64,000 nucleotides of DNA, from NCBI GenBank assembly GCA_014905825.1, contig JACGCN010000023.1, positions 1 through 64,000 on the forward strand. Reading direction: 5' to 3'. The notes beneath the pieces are model-generated. The model saw only the letters and a program-made list of their open reading frames with translations, searched no databases and was not told the DNA's origin. This document shows, piece after piece, positions 52,125-64,000 of this stretch (the first letter of the stretch is position 1; each line of letters starts with the position of its first letter). The position numbers and the translations under genes are program-made. The DNA is from Lyophyllum atratum (taxonomy: Eukaryota; Basidiomycota; Agaricomycetes; Agaricales; Lyophyllaceae).

Positions 52125-54155
52125 GAGGACGAAAGGAGTGGCACGTCGGTTAGAGGTCCCCCGCGCGCCTTTTACGTCGCGGGTCCCTGACCCCTAACGC
52201 TGAAGGCCGGTTTGCCTTGTCTCAAACATGTGCAATCTCATCATGGCCCCTCCTAGCACACCGCGACATTCACAGTACACCAGGTGGAGGGCAGTGCATT
52301 TTTACCTTATCACACGCTCCGAGATGTGGTGCCCGTGCAGAATAGGGAACAGGAGGTCTCGGGTGCCTATTTAGGACCGACGCGTGGGGCATGGGCAGCA
52401 CAATACCCATGTTGAACATGGACGACAGCCAAGGTCACGCTGATCCGCTGCTGTTGTAGACGAAATTGACGACGCGCACAGGTCGTGAATTGTGTGGAAA
52501 GCGCCGGGGGCGACACCGGAAAGAGATGATGATCGAGGCGGACAACAGGTCTTCGGGGGTGTTGAAGGGCAGCATGCGTGACGAGGCCGGCGGTGTCGTA
52601 TCCGTCCCGCCTCGGGGATATAGTGAGTCGGCGAGTTGGACCTGTGCTCCTCACGAAGTGTTCAACTCCGTACGTTTTTCGCTGGCGCTGCCTAGTGATT
52701 CTTTGTTCTTATTCGTGTTCAGATTCGTCGAGACGCGGTGCCCTGCCGCCATTTTTGTGGGCATTGTACCTTTTTCTGACGGTTGCGGACCCACATGAAC
52801 GTGAATACAGGTGGTCAATGTTGTTCTGGCGGACGTTGTCTGTACATCACTTTTTTTTTGGTCACTTGCTGTAATACGTGCTGTGTGTAAATTGTTTTGC
52901 TGTTCTCTGAGCGACGATGGGATTTGTGGATTTCTTCTTGACTGGTTTGCAGACAACTTAAGTCATTTGTAACAGCACTTTCAGTGGTGGAACAGCTACA
53001 GAGAGAGGACAAAGTTGCGCCGGGCATTGGCGTGTTCTTTCATCCTCCATATTTCAGATTGTTGTGAGTTGTCGCATGAATGAACTGCTGTGAGCCCAGC
53101 ACGAGTTGTACCCGGACCGGTTCAATTTCCACAAGTCAGGAGTTTGACTATCTCTACATCTACGATACGTCCCCAACCATACCCCGTTAGACCTACCGTT
53201 GCCGTTCTGCGACCCGCCTAGTGCGTGAAAAGACGCCTTTCAGTATACCTACAATGAAATGACTCCGGAGTTTTCATCACTCGGCTCTCCCGCGCTACTT
53301 GATGTAATGATATATGATGTGAAATTGAACGTTTGACCGTCGCATTTAAACTTCTGCTACTAGGGTCCTACTCCTTGCGTTTCAAAAAGTCCTCCAAGAA
53401 CTCTCGACCCGTGACGACTGCGTTAAACGCTACACTAAAAGACCCAAAGTAGCGGGCTTCTGCGACGGAACGGCGCCCTGGGGTGTTATCTAGTCTTAGA
53501 TGGCGTGAACAATGAAACAAACTGGGGAGGTGCAACGAACTGCACGTGAGTTGTCTGTTGATGGCATGTACAGCCACTGACGTTTTTGGACGCCATCGCC
53601 GTCTCGAGAACGAGCAACTCATACCGTTTGACGGAGCCTCATCCGATCGACGTCCTCTATTGTTATCGCGCACTCTGCTTTTGCTCAGACCATAACCTCA
53701 CATCTCTTTACCCGCCCGCTATCTAGTACAGCCTGGCTCAACAACCGCAAGATTGATTGACGAAGGAGCCTCTATGCCGCACCAGTGACTGCTTTCTCTC
53801 GAGTTTCGCAAGAAACGATGACTCTCAGCGATGGTACGTACTGTTCTGCCGCTCCTACCACTCAACGCTTATCTCACTTATCTCCCATGCAGCTGTATGA
53901 TAGATACAGCCTGGCTCAACAGCTCGCCGGCAAGTAAGGCTCAGCGCAGGCTGCCTTCGCAACAACGCTCGAACCCTATCAAACTCCTTCCGCCATCTCG
54001 TCTGCCCTCGCTCCAGCTGCTCTCGAAACCACCACCACTGATCCCCATTATCTATGCCAGGGGACGCTGAATGCATCATCGCCGATCTCTCTCATGATCT
54101 CCCACGGCCGTCGACCTGCGCCCGTCCGTCACATACCCACCTCCTATACGCATTA
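52125..54155. other. Gene-poor stretch
   Basis: Only scattered short open frames without recognisable motifs or splice continuity are present. I see no repeats like those before 52 kb. Confidence 0.4.
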
Positions 54156-56491
54156 CCTATATCATTCGGAAGCCCCAAAAGATAGGAAGTGCAGGCGGGT
54201 CGATGTGGCGTCGCTGTGTCCGGGGATGAAGCTTGTTACCAAGGCGTGGCTGAAGAACCGATGCTGACGTTCTTGAGAGGTGGAAGTGGGACGCGGCGGC
54301 GGTGGGGAAAGGATTCAGGGCTTGGGCTTCGGCTTCGGCAACATCCGGAATGGACTTAGGGTTCAACCTACACGCTGCCCCTCTGCGATAAGCAGCACAA
54401 GATACACAAGAACATCGTCCCTCTCATCCCCTCCTCCAGCCCCGATTGGCAACGACGTCCCATTCCCCGTAGCCCTAATCGTCTGCCGCCCATCTACGTC
54501 CCTGCCTCCCGGCTTCGGTTTGAGCACCGTGAAGCCCTGGTTCTCCGGAAGACAGCCAAAGCATACGACACTACGTGCGGCGGCGGGCGATGTCAACCCC
54601 GTCGACGACATGCCAAATTCGCATGATTCGCCCGGTATATGCGGTAGCAGCTCCACCCCTCCTCGCTCCTCCATCCCTGCCCTTGAAGAGCGTACCCACA
54701 CATCTCCGTATGACCAAGCCCACGAACGACACATGCGAGACCTGCTGCGAATCTTCTCGCCCCCCTTATCGGGATATCCAGGAAACCCCGAAAACACGCC
54801 GCATTCTACCGTCCTCATTCTTTTCTTGGGGATGGCGCAGCGGGAGAGTTCGACGCCTGTGACCGAAATTGCGGCATTGATCATCCACGGGGTCGGCATC
54901 GTGCTAGTGGAGATCACCTCGTCGTCTTAAACGCCGAACAAGACCTACCTATCGCGACACGCGCTGGTATCCCTGGGTCGGACGCCCGCTGTCGTCACAG
55001 CAGCCCGAAGCGACATCCAGCTATGCCCGGGCTTGTCTCGAACAGTGTCCAAGTCGTGTCTACCTCACTCCACGTCCGCCACCATACTTCGACTTCCCAC
55101 TCCCGTCTTCCAGACGAAGCCAACATCGACCGAACGTCGTACGCTCGCCACGTCACGAGGACTCTCACCAAGCAAGACCATCGTTGTCAGAGGCGACAAT
55201 AGAGGTCTTCTTCATCTTGCGCAGGGTTCCTGGAACTGGAAGGACTGCCGTCGATGAGCTTGGACAGTCGTGGGGGTAGGAGAGGGGGCCTTGGGGTGTA
55301 TGCGTCGTGATCTAGGGAGGACCTGGGGCGAGCTTGGGCGGTCGCGTGGGTAGGAGAGGGGGCCTGGGGTGTATGCGTCGTGATGTAGGGAAGATTTGGG
55401 GTCCGGGATCAAGGCGGGTGTGTCGTGGAGTTTCACGGAGATGAAGACGATTTCGGTCTTGCGAGATGGGGCAGGATAGGAGGAAGCGAAACGCGAGCGG
55501 ACGCTCGGAGTGTGCTCGCGCACGCATGTTCGTGTACCCAACAACCAAGCTGCCGTGGGCTGCGCTCCGCGCACGGGTGGATCCTCCAGGGCGGCTCGTC
55601 AAGGCGCGGCGTCGCCCATCTCGTTCCTGGGTGGTAGAATCTTCTGAGGCCTGTTCCAGCGGTGACTCGGACTGATAGTTGGTATGGAGCTGTGACGAGT
55701 CGGATGGTGATGAGGTGCCCTCTAACCATATCTCGTAGGACATTGCCTCGTGAACGATGCCGTCGGTCGTCTTCTCCCAAGGTCATATCGCCCAGCCCTC
55801 GATTCGATCGAGTAGCAGCCCTTTCTACACTCCCTGCATCCATATCCACGCCGTCAGCAGCGCCATAGTCCCTGTACGCATCACCATCTCACGACGTTGG
55901 ATCAACTTCAACAACTTGGGTCCAAGGATGAAATTGATACCTCGTTCGCAGCTCGCCGTGCTTATGGGTGATGATTACCAGCGTCTTGTTCTTGGGCGGC
56001 TATATATGTGAGAGGGCAACCAAAGCACACTTCGACGAGCGAGACGCCATTTTCGAGAACATGTGGAGGTCATGTGATAGACGCATCACCGTTCAACTTC
56101 CGTCAACGTCGCGCCGAAGATGCTCCTACATCGTCTGACGACCCTAAGCAAGGAATTGTGTTCCCTCCATATGGGCTGCCGCTCCTCGTTCTACTCGGCG
56201 CATATGGATCGAAGTCCCGGCGATGAAGTCATACTGACTACGAGCGGGGGAGTTCAGCCGGCTTCCTTACGATTAGAATTCCTAAACAATGCGCGAATAT
56301 CATAGGTCAGCTGTTTAGCATGAGTAAGATCGCGGCAAGAACCGTCGGTGCTCAGTATTAAAGAAGTCATCCGCTAGGATTTTGTTCACTGCCTTTCAGG
56401 CTACACTGCTCCTTCGAGAGGGTCGAAAGTCTGGCTCCAGAGACAACGAAGGACACCAACCGACTCATCCCAACACCTACTTGATTCCGTT
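54156..56491. other. Unassigned stretch with long overlapping frames
   Basis: An open frame on plus (54280-54930) and one on minus (54363-54917) overlap. Neither shows a domain, and the Ser/Pro-rich composition may be chance in GC-rich DNA. A small tandem pair ('gggggccttggggtgtatgc' at about 55288 and 55360) is present. No gene is called. Confidence 0.35.
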
Positions 56492-57754
56492 ATGCCTTCA
56501 TACACTGATCTAGGAATACCAGCGTCAACCGCGACGGTCGACGTCAAGGTATTCGATCTCTCGTCGCCAGAAGACAAGATACTTGCATCTCTATTCATGC
56601 TGCCGGTGCTGCCTGGGCACGAAGACTTGCGCGGGCCGCCAATGTACGCATTCCTCATCGAACACCAGGGGAAGCGTGTCATGTTCGATCTCGGACCCCG
56701 CAAGGACCCCGAGAATTCAGCACCTGCCATCTCGGATCTCGTCAAGAACAAGATTCTGCAGGTTTTCGGGGAGAAGGATATCACGGACCAGCTGATTGAA
56801 GCTGCTATACCGCTGGAGAGCATCAAAGCTGTCATCTGGAGGTGTGTGCTTCGCCATTCACGTATTCTCCTGGCGCGCTGATTCGATTTAGCCACGCCCA
56901 CTTCGATCATACAGGCGACATGTCAAAGTTCCCGCCAACTACGGAGCTCGTGGTCGGACAAGGCACGGTCAGGGATCTCTATCCAGCGAACCCAAATGGC
57001 TCCCTGCTCGAAAGCGATTTCAGGTCAGTCACGTTCTTCTGATCCCCTAGCATGCTTACGACTGACTTGCGACTGACACATACCACCAGCGGTCGCAAGG
57101 TCACCGACTTGCTGTTCGACGGATCGAATTTATCTTTCGCAGGATTGCGCGCCGTAGATTTCTTCGGCGACGGAAGCTTGTACCTGCTAGACGTTCCCGG
57201 CGTACGTTCTTTCTGTAATCTCTTACTCGGACAATCGACTTACTGAGTACACGCCCTGATAGCACATATCGGGACACATGACAGCTCTCGCTCGGGTCAC
57301 TCCCACAACCTTCCTCTTCCTCGGTGGCGACACATGCCACCATGCAGGCCAGCTCCGCCCGACCGAGCAGCTCCACCGCCATCATCCATGCCCCGGGCAT
57401 CTCGTCGAAGCCGCCCGGCACACCATCTCCGCTGAGTACTTCACACCGCATCACGAAGACGGCACATTCGATCTCGCAAACCGTAAAGAGCCGTTTCTTG
57501 AAGTCCCGGACAAGGGCAAGGGCTTCTACGAGGATCCTGAGACGTCGCGCGAGTCGATTAGGAAGGTAGGGGCGTTCGACGCGAACGATGATGTATTCGT
57601 GATGCTCGCGCATGATGCGAGTTTGGTTCCTGTGATCGACAAGTATCCGGCAAAGCTGAATTCCTGGAATGAGAGAGGCTGGAAGGAGGCCGTTTGGTGT
57701 TTTGTCGATGAGAAGAATCCTGCGTTTAGGTTTAACGTTACGCAGACCGCTTGA
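56492..57754 (+). CDS. Metallo-beta-lactamase-fold hydrolase
   Basis: Exons 56492-56841, 56892-57023, 57090-57201 and 57263-57754 encode about 361 residues. All metal ligands of the fold are visible: HAHFDH (residues about 118-123) after the first intron, His in HISGHMTAL (about 203), Asp in LFLGGDTCHH (about 221) and a last His in VMLAHDAS. The N-terminus holds the substrate strand YAFLIEHQGKRVMFDLG. The enzyme should bind two metal ions and hydrolyse a small molecule. The substrate cannot be told. No signal peptide is seen, so it is probably cytosolic. Intact, ordinary gene. Confidence 0.85.
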
Positions 57755-57889
57755 GATGGTCAGTAGAATAAGAAATCCCAAATCAAATTCATGTAAATTA
57801 AAGCGAGACCGAACTAGAGACCAAGAAATGAACTTGAAGTGCAATGTACAATACCCACGGTTCTATCGTGGTGTCGAAGGAAAGATCAC

Positions 57890-58503
57890 AATACCCCCGT
57901 CCACCGTAGACGACTTGTATACTATGTGGACGTGGAAGAAATCGCCACTTCTTGGCCCGGTCTCGAGAAGCTCTTCCTCAACAACGAACTATGGAGCGAT
58001 CGACTCTCACGCTCCAGGCCCTCCTTCCTTTCGCTCGTCACTGCCCCAAACTCCACACACTCGGCCTTTTCATCGACGCCACCACCGCAGATATTCCGCC
58101 CTCCTCAGACCCCGCTTCCGCCTACCAACACATACCCTTCAAGGCGCTCCGCCGTCTCTCAGTGGGCGTCTCGATCATCGGCGAGGAAGGACCCGTTGCG
58201 CTTTTCTTGAGCCGGATCTGCCCTCTGGATTGCATAGTTGTGAGCGGGATCACCTGGCACATGTCGTTCGACTTTGTGATGGAGATCATGGACATCGTTC
58301 GACCGAGGTGTGAGAAGTGGATGATGGTCAGGGACTTTCTACCGCTGTTGACGATGTCGCGGATGGAGGAGAGGGAGCGGGCGAGGCTGCTGCAGGAGGA
58401 GGTTGAGGATTTGAGGATGCAGAGGGCGGTGTTGAGGGTAAGACATTTGCTGGAAGCCACCAGGATGGGTCTGTCGCGTCATAAATGCTGTCCTGACGTT
58501 TGA
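57890..58503 (+). pseudogene. F-box/LRR protein fragment, frameshifted
   Basis: The fragment WPGLEKLFLNNELW in one frame continues in another as TLTLQALLPFARHCPKLHTLGL and FKALRRLSVGVSIIGEEGPVA, with the break near 57990. It ends in a helical tail (RARLLQEEVEDLRMQRAVL) followed by an intron-like GTAAGA. No F-box or upstream part is present. It begins within 150 bp of the stop of the preceding gene. Confidence 0.65.
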
Positions 58504-58835
58504 ATCTTCTTTCCTTTTTTTGTGGTCGAGCGCAGTATCGCGTGCTCGGAGAGGCGGATGGCCTCGACTAGTTACCTTTTGGACAATATCTGATCATTTG
58601 CCGGTAATCGCGCGTATAGTAGCGAAAACCATCAAACTCCGCATCGTGGCGAAAAGGAGTAAGTCGTTGAGCAATAGTTGTAGTACGAACCGACCATGGC
58701 TATGTCGAAGAACTGTGATCGAAGTATGTGGGTTTCCGCCACCTTGTGAACTCGAATAGGAAGGACGTTCCGAAGACGGCAACCATAACTCGCTGCGTGC
58801 AAAAACGGCAAAAAGACAAGCTTCGCGAAGGTATG

Positions 58836-59779
58836 TCATGTATTTAGCAGCGCCTCCGAGCCCTTATTGTCTACGCGTCGATTGACCGCCCCAATGAGTA
58901 TCTTCACCAAGTCCAACTCCCTTCCCTCCGGCAGCGTCGTATCCACAATGTCCTGCGCAGAAGGTAAGCCTCCGAACCTGATCGACCAGAGAGAGGGGTG
59001 CGTACCCGCACGCCCTGCTTCGTAAGCTCGTCATCGAGTCTCCGTAGATACGCCGTCGCCCCCTCGTCGTCCCCAATCTGCACGAACTGGATGCCCAGCT
59101 GCGCAACCCGCGCATTCCGTTGGTCGAGCGCTTTCGCGGCTTTGACAATGGCCTCTTCCGTCGCCTGGCCGTCAGCTGAAGCGGTGGAAGGGTGGATGGA
59201 GGTGGAGGTGAAGCGATCGGAAAGAGTCAGATATCAAATGACTCGTGGGCAGGGGATACACGCAACTGGGCTCGCCATCCGTGATGACGATGAAATTGAC
59301 AGGCTTTGTCTTCCCGTCCCGTTCCAATCTCGCGACATACTGCCTTAGCAGCGTCCCCAACTTCGCTCCCAGCGGCGTGAGGCCGTACGGGCGGACAGAC
59401 TTGAACAAGGCCTTCACCGTCTCGGGATCCTGCAACAACGCCAATCGAGTGAGATGCGATGGGCGCGGAGGGTTGGGATGACTTACGACGACGCCTGTTC
59501 GCGATTCGGTGGAGTTGAGGAACTGGATCTCGACGCCGTCGGTGTCGTATCGAGATGCGATGGCGGCGAGTGTGGCCAGTGCTTTCCCCGCCTGTCAACG
59601 TACTGCTGTGTTAACAGTATGACAAGACGGAACGATAGGCGTACCTGCTTCCAGCGCTTCCCACTCATGGACGAAGAGTCGTCCACGACTAGCACAGTGT
59701 CGAATCGCTTGAGTGCCTCGAGCACGTCTTCCGCGTGCTCGTCGAGGTTTGCACCAGGTTTCGAAGAAGAGTTTCCCAT
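58836..59779 (-). CDS. VWA domain protein
   Basis: Exons 59779-59645, 59591-59487, 59429-59267, 59175-59006 and 58952-58836 encode about 229 residues. The MIDAS motif DxSxS is in VLVVDDSSSMSG (residues 33-37). Other VWA landmarks are LATLAAIASRYDTDGVEI, YGLTPLGAKL and FIVITDGEPT, then VAQLGIQFVQIGDDEGA. The protein is almost entirely the VWA domain, a known form in agaricomycetes, presumably a cytoplasmic metal-dependent binding module. The third intron uses a GTTGCG donor chosen for frame. A MGNSSSKPG start resembles an N-myristoylation site. Confidence 0.8.
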
Positions 59780-60487
59780 GATGTAGCTGTGGCTGTAGCT
59801 GTCCCGGTTTTATATGGACGGGGCGGAACCACGAGGCTGGGTGTGACTAGATAATTATCAAGGTCCGAATACCGAAGAAGGGGCGATGCGATGTAACACA
59901 GCATTGAGCCGCAACCACGATTCGGAAATGGACGTGCATCGCGTGTCGAGGCCCAGCTGCCAGCAGACGGATGCATTCTGACATTAACAATTCACAGCAT
60001 GAAAGATCCCAGGAAAACTGAGGAAGATGGTAATGATAATATGCGATGGAGATTGGCGCCTCGGTCCATGGCGGTGGGCGCTGGCGACTTGTAGCAGAGA
60101 AATTGAAAGGCATGCAAACCCAAACCGGACGATTACATAAACGCAGATTAGATCAACAGATTCCCGTGCCTCAGATAACAAAATCCGCCTGTCCAAGTCG
60201 CACACAAGCCAGTCCACACAGCCCATTTCATTCAGAGCGTTCGCCTAGTAGCCTTTAGATATGGTGCGTAACTCTATCCCCAAAGATTGTCGACTTCAAC
60301 TTTTAGGGCAGTATCGTGTTCTTGCAGCAGTGAGTCGGGCTAACGGCGGTGCAGTGCCGCATCCTCCTCTTGTCTCGCAGGCAACACTCGCGCCGATACC
60401 ACTCTCTGCCGCGTGCGCTTTTTGGCGCGATTTACGGTCACACGCGTGGGCAACTTAGAGTACGTCTAAGATCACATCCTCTACCAT
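59780..60487. other. Spacer upstream of tRNA-Tyr
   Basis: Promoter region of the VWA gene followed by non-coding sequence. No gene is seen. Confidence 0.4.
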
Positions 60488-60579
60488 CCGACCTTAGCTC
60501 AGTTGGGAGAGCGCAAGACTGTAACGGATACACCCACCCCCTCATCTTGATGTCGCCTGTTCGATCCAGGCAGGTCGGA
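60488..60579 (+). tRNA. tRNA-Tyr (GTA) with 19-nt intron
   Basis: The acceptor stem CCGACCT pairs with AGGTCGG and is followed by discriminator A. The D arm is TAGCTCAGTTGGGAGAGC and the anticodon stem CAAGA/TCTTG encloses CTGTAA with anticodon GTA at 60521-60523. The 60525-60543 intron sits one base after the anticodon, where nuclear tRNA-Tyr introns are found. The T arm contains the B box GTTCGATCC. Confidence 0.92.
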
Positions 60580-62049
60580 ATGTCACCTGAACCTCTCTTT
60601 TTGCCCAACTGTGTTGATTTGGGACTCGGGATATTTCTGGAATGCGTACGTGCCACGGACCCCTGAACAGAACAGTGGAGGATGCGGCTCGCGATCGGAT
60701 GGTGTGTGTTTTATTGACACTTTGACAATCGACGGTTTTATTACTATCAGTGGTTACTCATTCTCTAGAATCACGGTGGTGTTTTGGTTACCACGCAGAA
60801 CTTGTATTTCGCGTTGGTGGGTGGAGGCATCCTTACCCAGAGGACCTCGTTCGACTCGGGGACAGGGTGATCTGGAAAAAGTCTCAGTAATACTGCCCTT
60901 CTACGTAGCCAAGTTCGCAGTTGGTTGGCGATAAACCGGGCGTAGTACACATGCTCAATAGTGGATGTCGTTAAGAGCTCTGAGCGAGCCTTATGATTTG
61001 TCACCGGCTGAGGCTATGGCAGCGTATGCGGCTCGTATTGTCGGAGTGGTCATGTTGTCTATTAGCGTTGAACAGGGCACGTTATGGAAAGGCCCGGGAG
61101 CCAAGTTGAATTTCGACACCTGGTTTACGCTGCACAAGGATCGAACCCCGTTCGATCCGGGGTCTGGGTATGGCAGGGATTCCCAAATGTGTTTCTTTAA
61201 GATACATTTATTGTGTGTTGGGTCGATGAGATGGTCATTTTGAGCTGTACTAGTGTTCCTTCGGACCATCGTTATCTGTAGAAGGGTGTGGACAGAGATT
61301 TCGATATGTAACCCGTCGATGATCAGCTTCAGGATCAGCCATCATATCTCCTTGGCGCTGGGACCATCACAAGATCTTATCTCCATCCACATTAGATTTT
61401 TTTTCTGACCTCTCCACGTCATCCCCGTTCCCCGTTCCCTGCTTCATGACGGTGCCTCACAGCACGCATCCAGCATTCGATAGTTTCTGGAAAAGGCCTT
61501 GGTTAGGAGAAACCGTCCCTCTACGCTCTTGCCGATCATGGACGACGATACGGCTCTGAGGCCAAGAGTGAAGCTATGGCTTACAGCAGGACGGGCCAGG
61601 CCCAACTAACGGTGTACAGAGCCTCGATACACTGCAGCCACGTCTCCACGACGAGATTTAGATGAGGAGGACGGTGCTTGCTGGGGGTCTATTCGCGGAG
61701 TAGCGGAGCTGGAACAAGCGGGCACGTTGTTTTGAGCCTTGACCTATCCCTCCGAACGACGAAAAAAAACAAGGTGAAACTCTCCTTTCCTATTCTCAAG
61801 AGATCGGTGCTCAATTATTGGTTCTGCAGGGAACGACTACGCGACGTATCCAATCTGGACGAGTCGAGTGAAAAAGTCTTTGGCCCCTTTTATGTTGGGG
61901 TGCAGGTCTAAGAAAACGTGGTCGACTCGGGGAATCTGCGACAAAGAACTGGACCCTCCGTCTTTCTTTCTTCCAACCACCACCATCGATACCCATTCCG
62001 TCCTACGCGTCTTGGACCCCCTCTCCGCTTTGCCTCCTGTTCAGGACAC
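60580..62049. other. Spacer between tRNA-Tyr and HMG-box gene
   Basis: Open frames such as 60965-61243 have no recognisable motif or splice partners. The last part is probably the 5' leader of the HMG-box gene. No gene is called. Confidence 0.4.
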
Positions 62050-63726
62050 ATGCCTTCATCCGACGACGCGATTCTCCGCGATACCAGCTCTCCAATCCCC
62101 AGCCCCGCAGACTCTCCTCCCTCTCCCACGCTCACTCCCGCTGCCACTCCCACCTCTACACCCCCACCCCCAACTCTAAACGCCAGCGCCCTCCCCTCCC
62201 CAACCTACCACCCCCAAGACCCCACCAAGAAATCCCACGCGCGCAAGCAAGCCCCCGGCCACGTCCCGCGCCCGCGCAACCCCTTCATCCTCTTCCGCTG
62301 CGACTTCGTGCGCCAACACAAGGTGCCCAAGGACCTCGAGCGGGACCACCGCAATATCTCGCGGATTGCGGGGGCAGTTTGGAGGGGGATGGGGGAGGGG
62401 GAGAGGAGGCCGTGGGTGGAGATGGCGGAGAGGGAGAAGGGGGAGCATAGGAGGTGTTATCCGGGGTATCGGTATAGCCCTGGGGGTGGGGTTGGCGCGG
62501 GTGGGGTGGGGAGGAGGAGGAAGAGGGGGGATGTTGGGGAGGTTGAGATGGGTGAGGTTGGGTTTGGGCTTAGGGACTCGTCGTCGTCGATGGAGGGGCG
62601 AGACGTCCGAACGCGTGTGGTGGACAAAGAGCCCGCCCCCGTTCGCAAGACGAACGTGAATAGGAGGGCGGCTCGGGCGCGAAACCTTGACCACAGATGG
62701 ACTATAGAAGACGACCTCTGCTGCGATTCCACCACTAGCGGATCCACGTTTCTACCTCACCATCGTTACATCGCATACAACCCAGATGATGACCCACCCC
62801 AACCCCAGCCGCCCACACACCCATCCCCAACCCCCTCCCACCTCACCTACCGCCGCTCCTCCTCCTGCCCGCCCGGCGCTCCCCGCATCCCCGCCCCCTC
62901 CGCGACCCTTCAAGCACCCGCACCCTCATCCCTCCTAATCACGCGCGACGACCTCGCCAGGCGCCCATCCCGCATCACCATGTACCAATCCACCACCGCG
63001 ACATCCACTTGCTTCACCTCGGGAGCTGTAAACCCGCCGCACCCGGGCCTGGCGCACGTCTCCCCGTCCACACGCGCGCTGTATGAAAGGGTGTTCAGGG
63101 GGGAGGCTGTATGTGACATGAGGCCTGTGTTGAGCACGGGGCCGTATGTTGTTGATCCACCGGAAGGGGGGATGGGGTGGGGGGCGTGTAGTGGTGGACC
63201 TGTGCCTGTACCTGTACCTTGGGAATGGGACGCGGGAGCCGGGTTTTCAGAAACGCAGCATGGATCGGTGAGTTGTCTACATCCGTCTTTTCTCCCGTTT
63301 TCTTTTCTTTGGCGCATATACTGACCCTCGGAATTCTATGCGCAGGATATTCCACCACGTGTTTTGATGGCTTCCGCGTATACGAGCGCTACCTTCGAGT
63401 CGATGCAATTGCATGCCCTTCCCCCGCTCCCCCGCGCCTCCCTTCCGACGTTCACCAACCCCTTTTTCACAGCAACAGCCAGGGCCCCCGCCCCTCCAAC
63501 GTCGTCCACCCCCTCCACCCCCACCTCCTCCTCTTGGTCCTCGGGCAAGTCGGACACGGACACGGACTCGCCGTTCTCCACGCCCTCCCCGCGCTTGCGC
63601 TTTCGTCCTGCTCCCGCTGGTACTGGTGCCCGGGCCAACAGCGAAATTGAAACGGGAGCTAAAAGCTATGTTGGGGACTTTGCGAGGATGTCGTTGGATG
63701 GTGTGGGGTTTGGGGGGTTTTTGTAG
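62050..63726 (+). CDS. HMG-box transcription factor
   Basis: Exons 62050-63267 and 63346-63726 encode about 532 residues. The HMG box spans about residues 71-143: HVPRPRNPFILFRCDF, then ERDHRNISRIAGAVWRGM and RRPWVEMAEREKGEHRRCYP, matching the fungal MATA_HMG type that binds DNA in the minor groove. The N-terminus is Pro/Ser-rich and the long C-terminal part is disordered, with Pro-rich runs. Relatives regulate mating and sexual development in basidiomycetes, but I cannot assign a specific orthologue. The 78-nt intron has GTGAGT and GCAG ends. The first in-frame ATG is used. Confidence 0.85.
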
Positions 63727-64000
63727 GCAGGAGGGAGGGACGAGGAACGTGGGTCTTGGATTTGAAACTGTGGGATTAGGCTCGCGGTTTTCTTCGCGCC
63801 GTGTACTGGTAGTGGGTGGGGCCGGATTTTGCATTACCGTCGGATAAGGGGGAGCTTTAGATGAGGTCCGGATTTCGTTTTCGTTTTTTCTCTGTTGTAG
63901 CATTGTACCACCTCCCCCATCGGACACCCACTTATGCAGTAGGCGTATACGTTTACGTTCATGCGCACCTCCACACTCTACGCACTACGCAACACACCCC
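63727..64000. other. Right edge, 3' flank of HMG-box gene
   Basis: No gene is seen in the last 274 bp. Confidence 0.4.

Noticed and set aside
54280..54930. A 216-residue plus-strand frame and a 184-residue minus-strand frame
   Set aside because: They overlap, lack motifs and splice partners, and are Ser/Pro-rich as expected by chance in this composition.
1..64000. KDZ or other transposase to explain TET/JBP copies
   Set aside because: No long open frame shows transposase motifs, so only the linkage hypothesis is kept.

Overview
The window looks like nuclear DNA of an agaricomycete (mushroom-forming) basidiomycete. Genes are cut by many short GT-AG introns of about 40-60 nt. The recognisable families are typical of that group: two TET/JBP-like 2OG-Fe(II) dioxygenases, F-box and BTB/POZ proteins, a BAH-PHD protein, an HMG-box factor, and a tRNA-Tyr with the usual short intron. 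I cannot name the species.

Layout. Positions 1-2.3 kb are repeats, including a unit that is a chain of short hairpins. Positions 2.3-22.7 kb form a gene cluster: an unrecognised gene (-), a zinc-finger protein with a possible caspase-like core (+, one homopolymer frameshift), a nine-exon Ulp1-type protease with tandemly duplicated exons (-), a BAH-PHD reader (-), an unrecognised gene (-) divergent from a TET/JBP dioxygenase (+), an F-box gene (+), and an acidic protein with one homopolymer frameshift (-). Positions 22.8-26.6 kb are a minisatellite field carrying tRNA-like copies. A ParB-like gene (-) follows at 26.7-28.2 kb. Positions 28.5-31.2 kb hold a repeat system with perfect inverted ends and a 59-bp array, with a tiny four-exon gene between its two direct repeats.

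Positions 31.4-43 kb carry an expanding two-gene cassette (families A and B) around an inverted pair of F-box genes. Positions 43-45.6 kb are more repeats, including a second, unrelated hairpin-chain element. A PHD remnant and a second TET/JBP gene, bracketed by a 7-bp satellite, lie at 45.6-48.2 kb. Positions 48.3-52.1 kb hold an F-box-like gene, degraded duplications of its tail, and a BTB gene. From 52.1 kb the repeats thin out, and 56.5-64 kb looks like ordinary gene space: metallo-beta-lactamase, VWA protein, tRNA-Tyr and HMG-box factor.

How the genes may work together (inference). TET/JBP, BAH-PHD, Ulp1-type protease and ParB-like genes sit among repeats, and parts of the set recur: PHD with TET/JBP twice, and the ParB-like 3' region twice. 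TET/JBP genes in basidiomycetes are known to spread with KDZ transposons. No transposase is visible here, so this may be a decayed or non-autonomous domain that carried a chromatin/DNA-modification gene set. Exon structures were spliced by eye from GT/AG sites, frame continuity and paralogue comparison.
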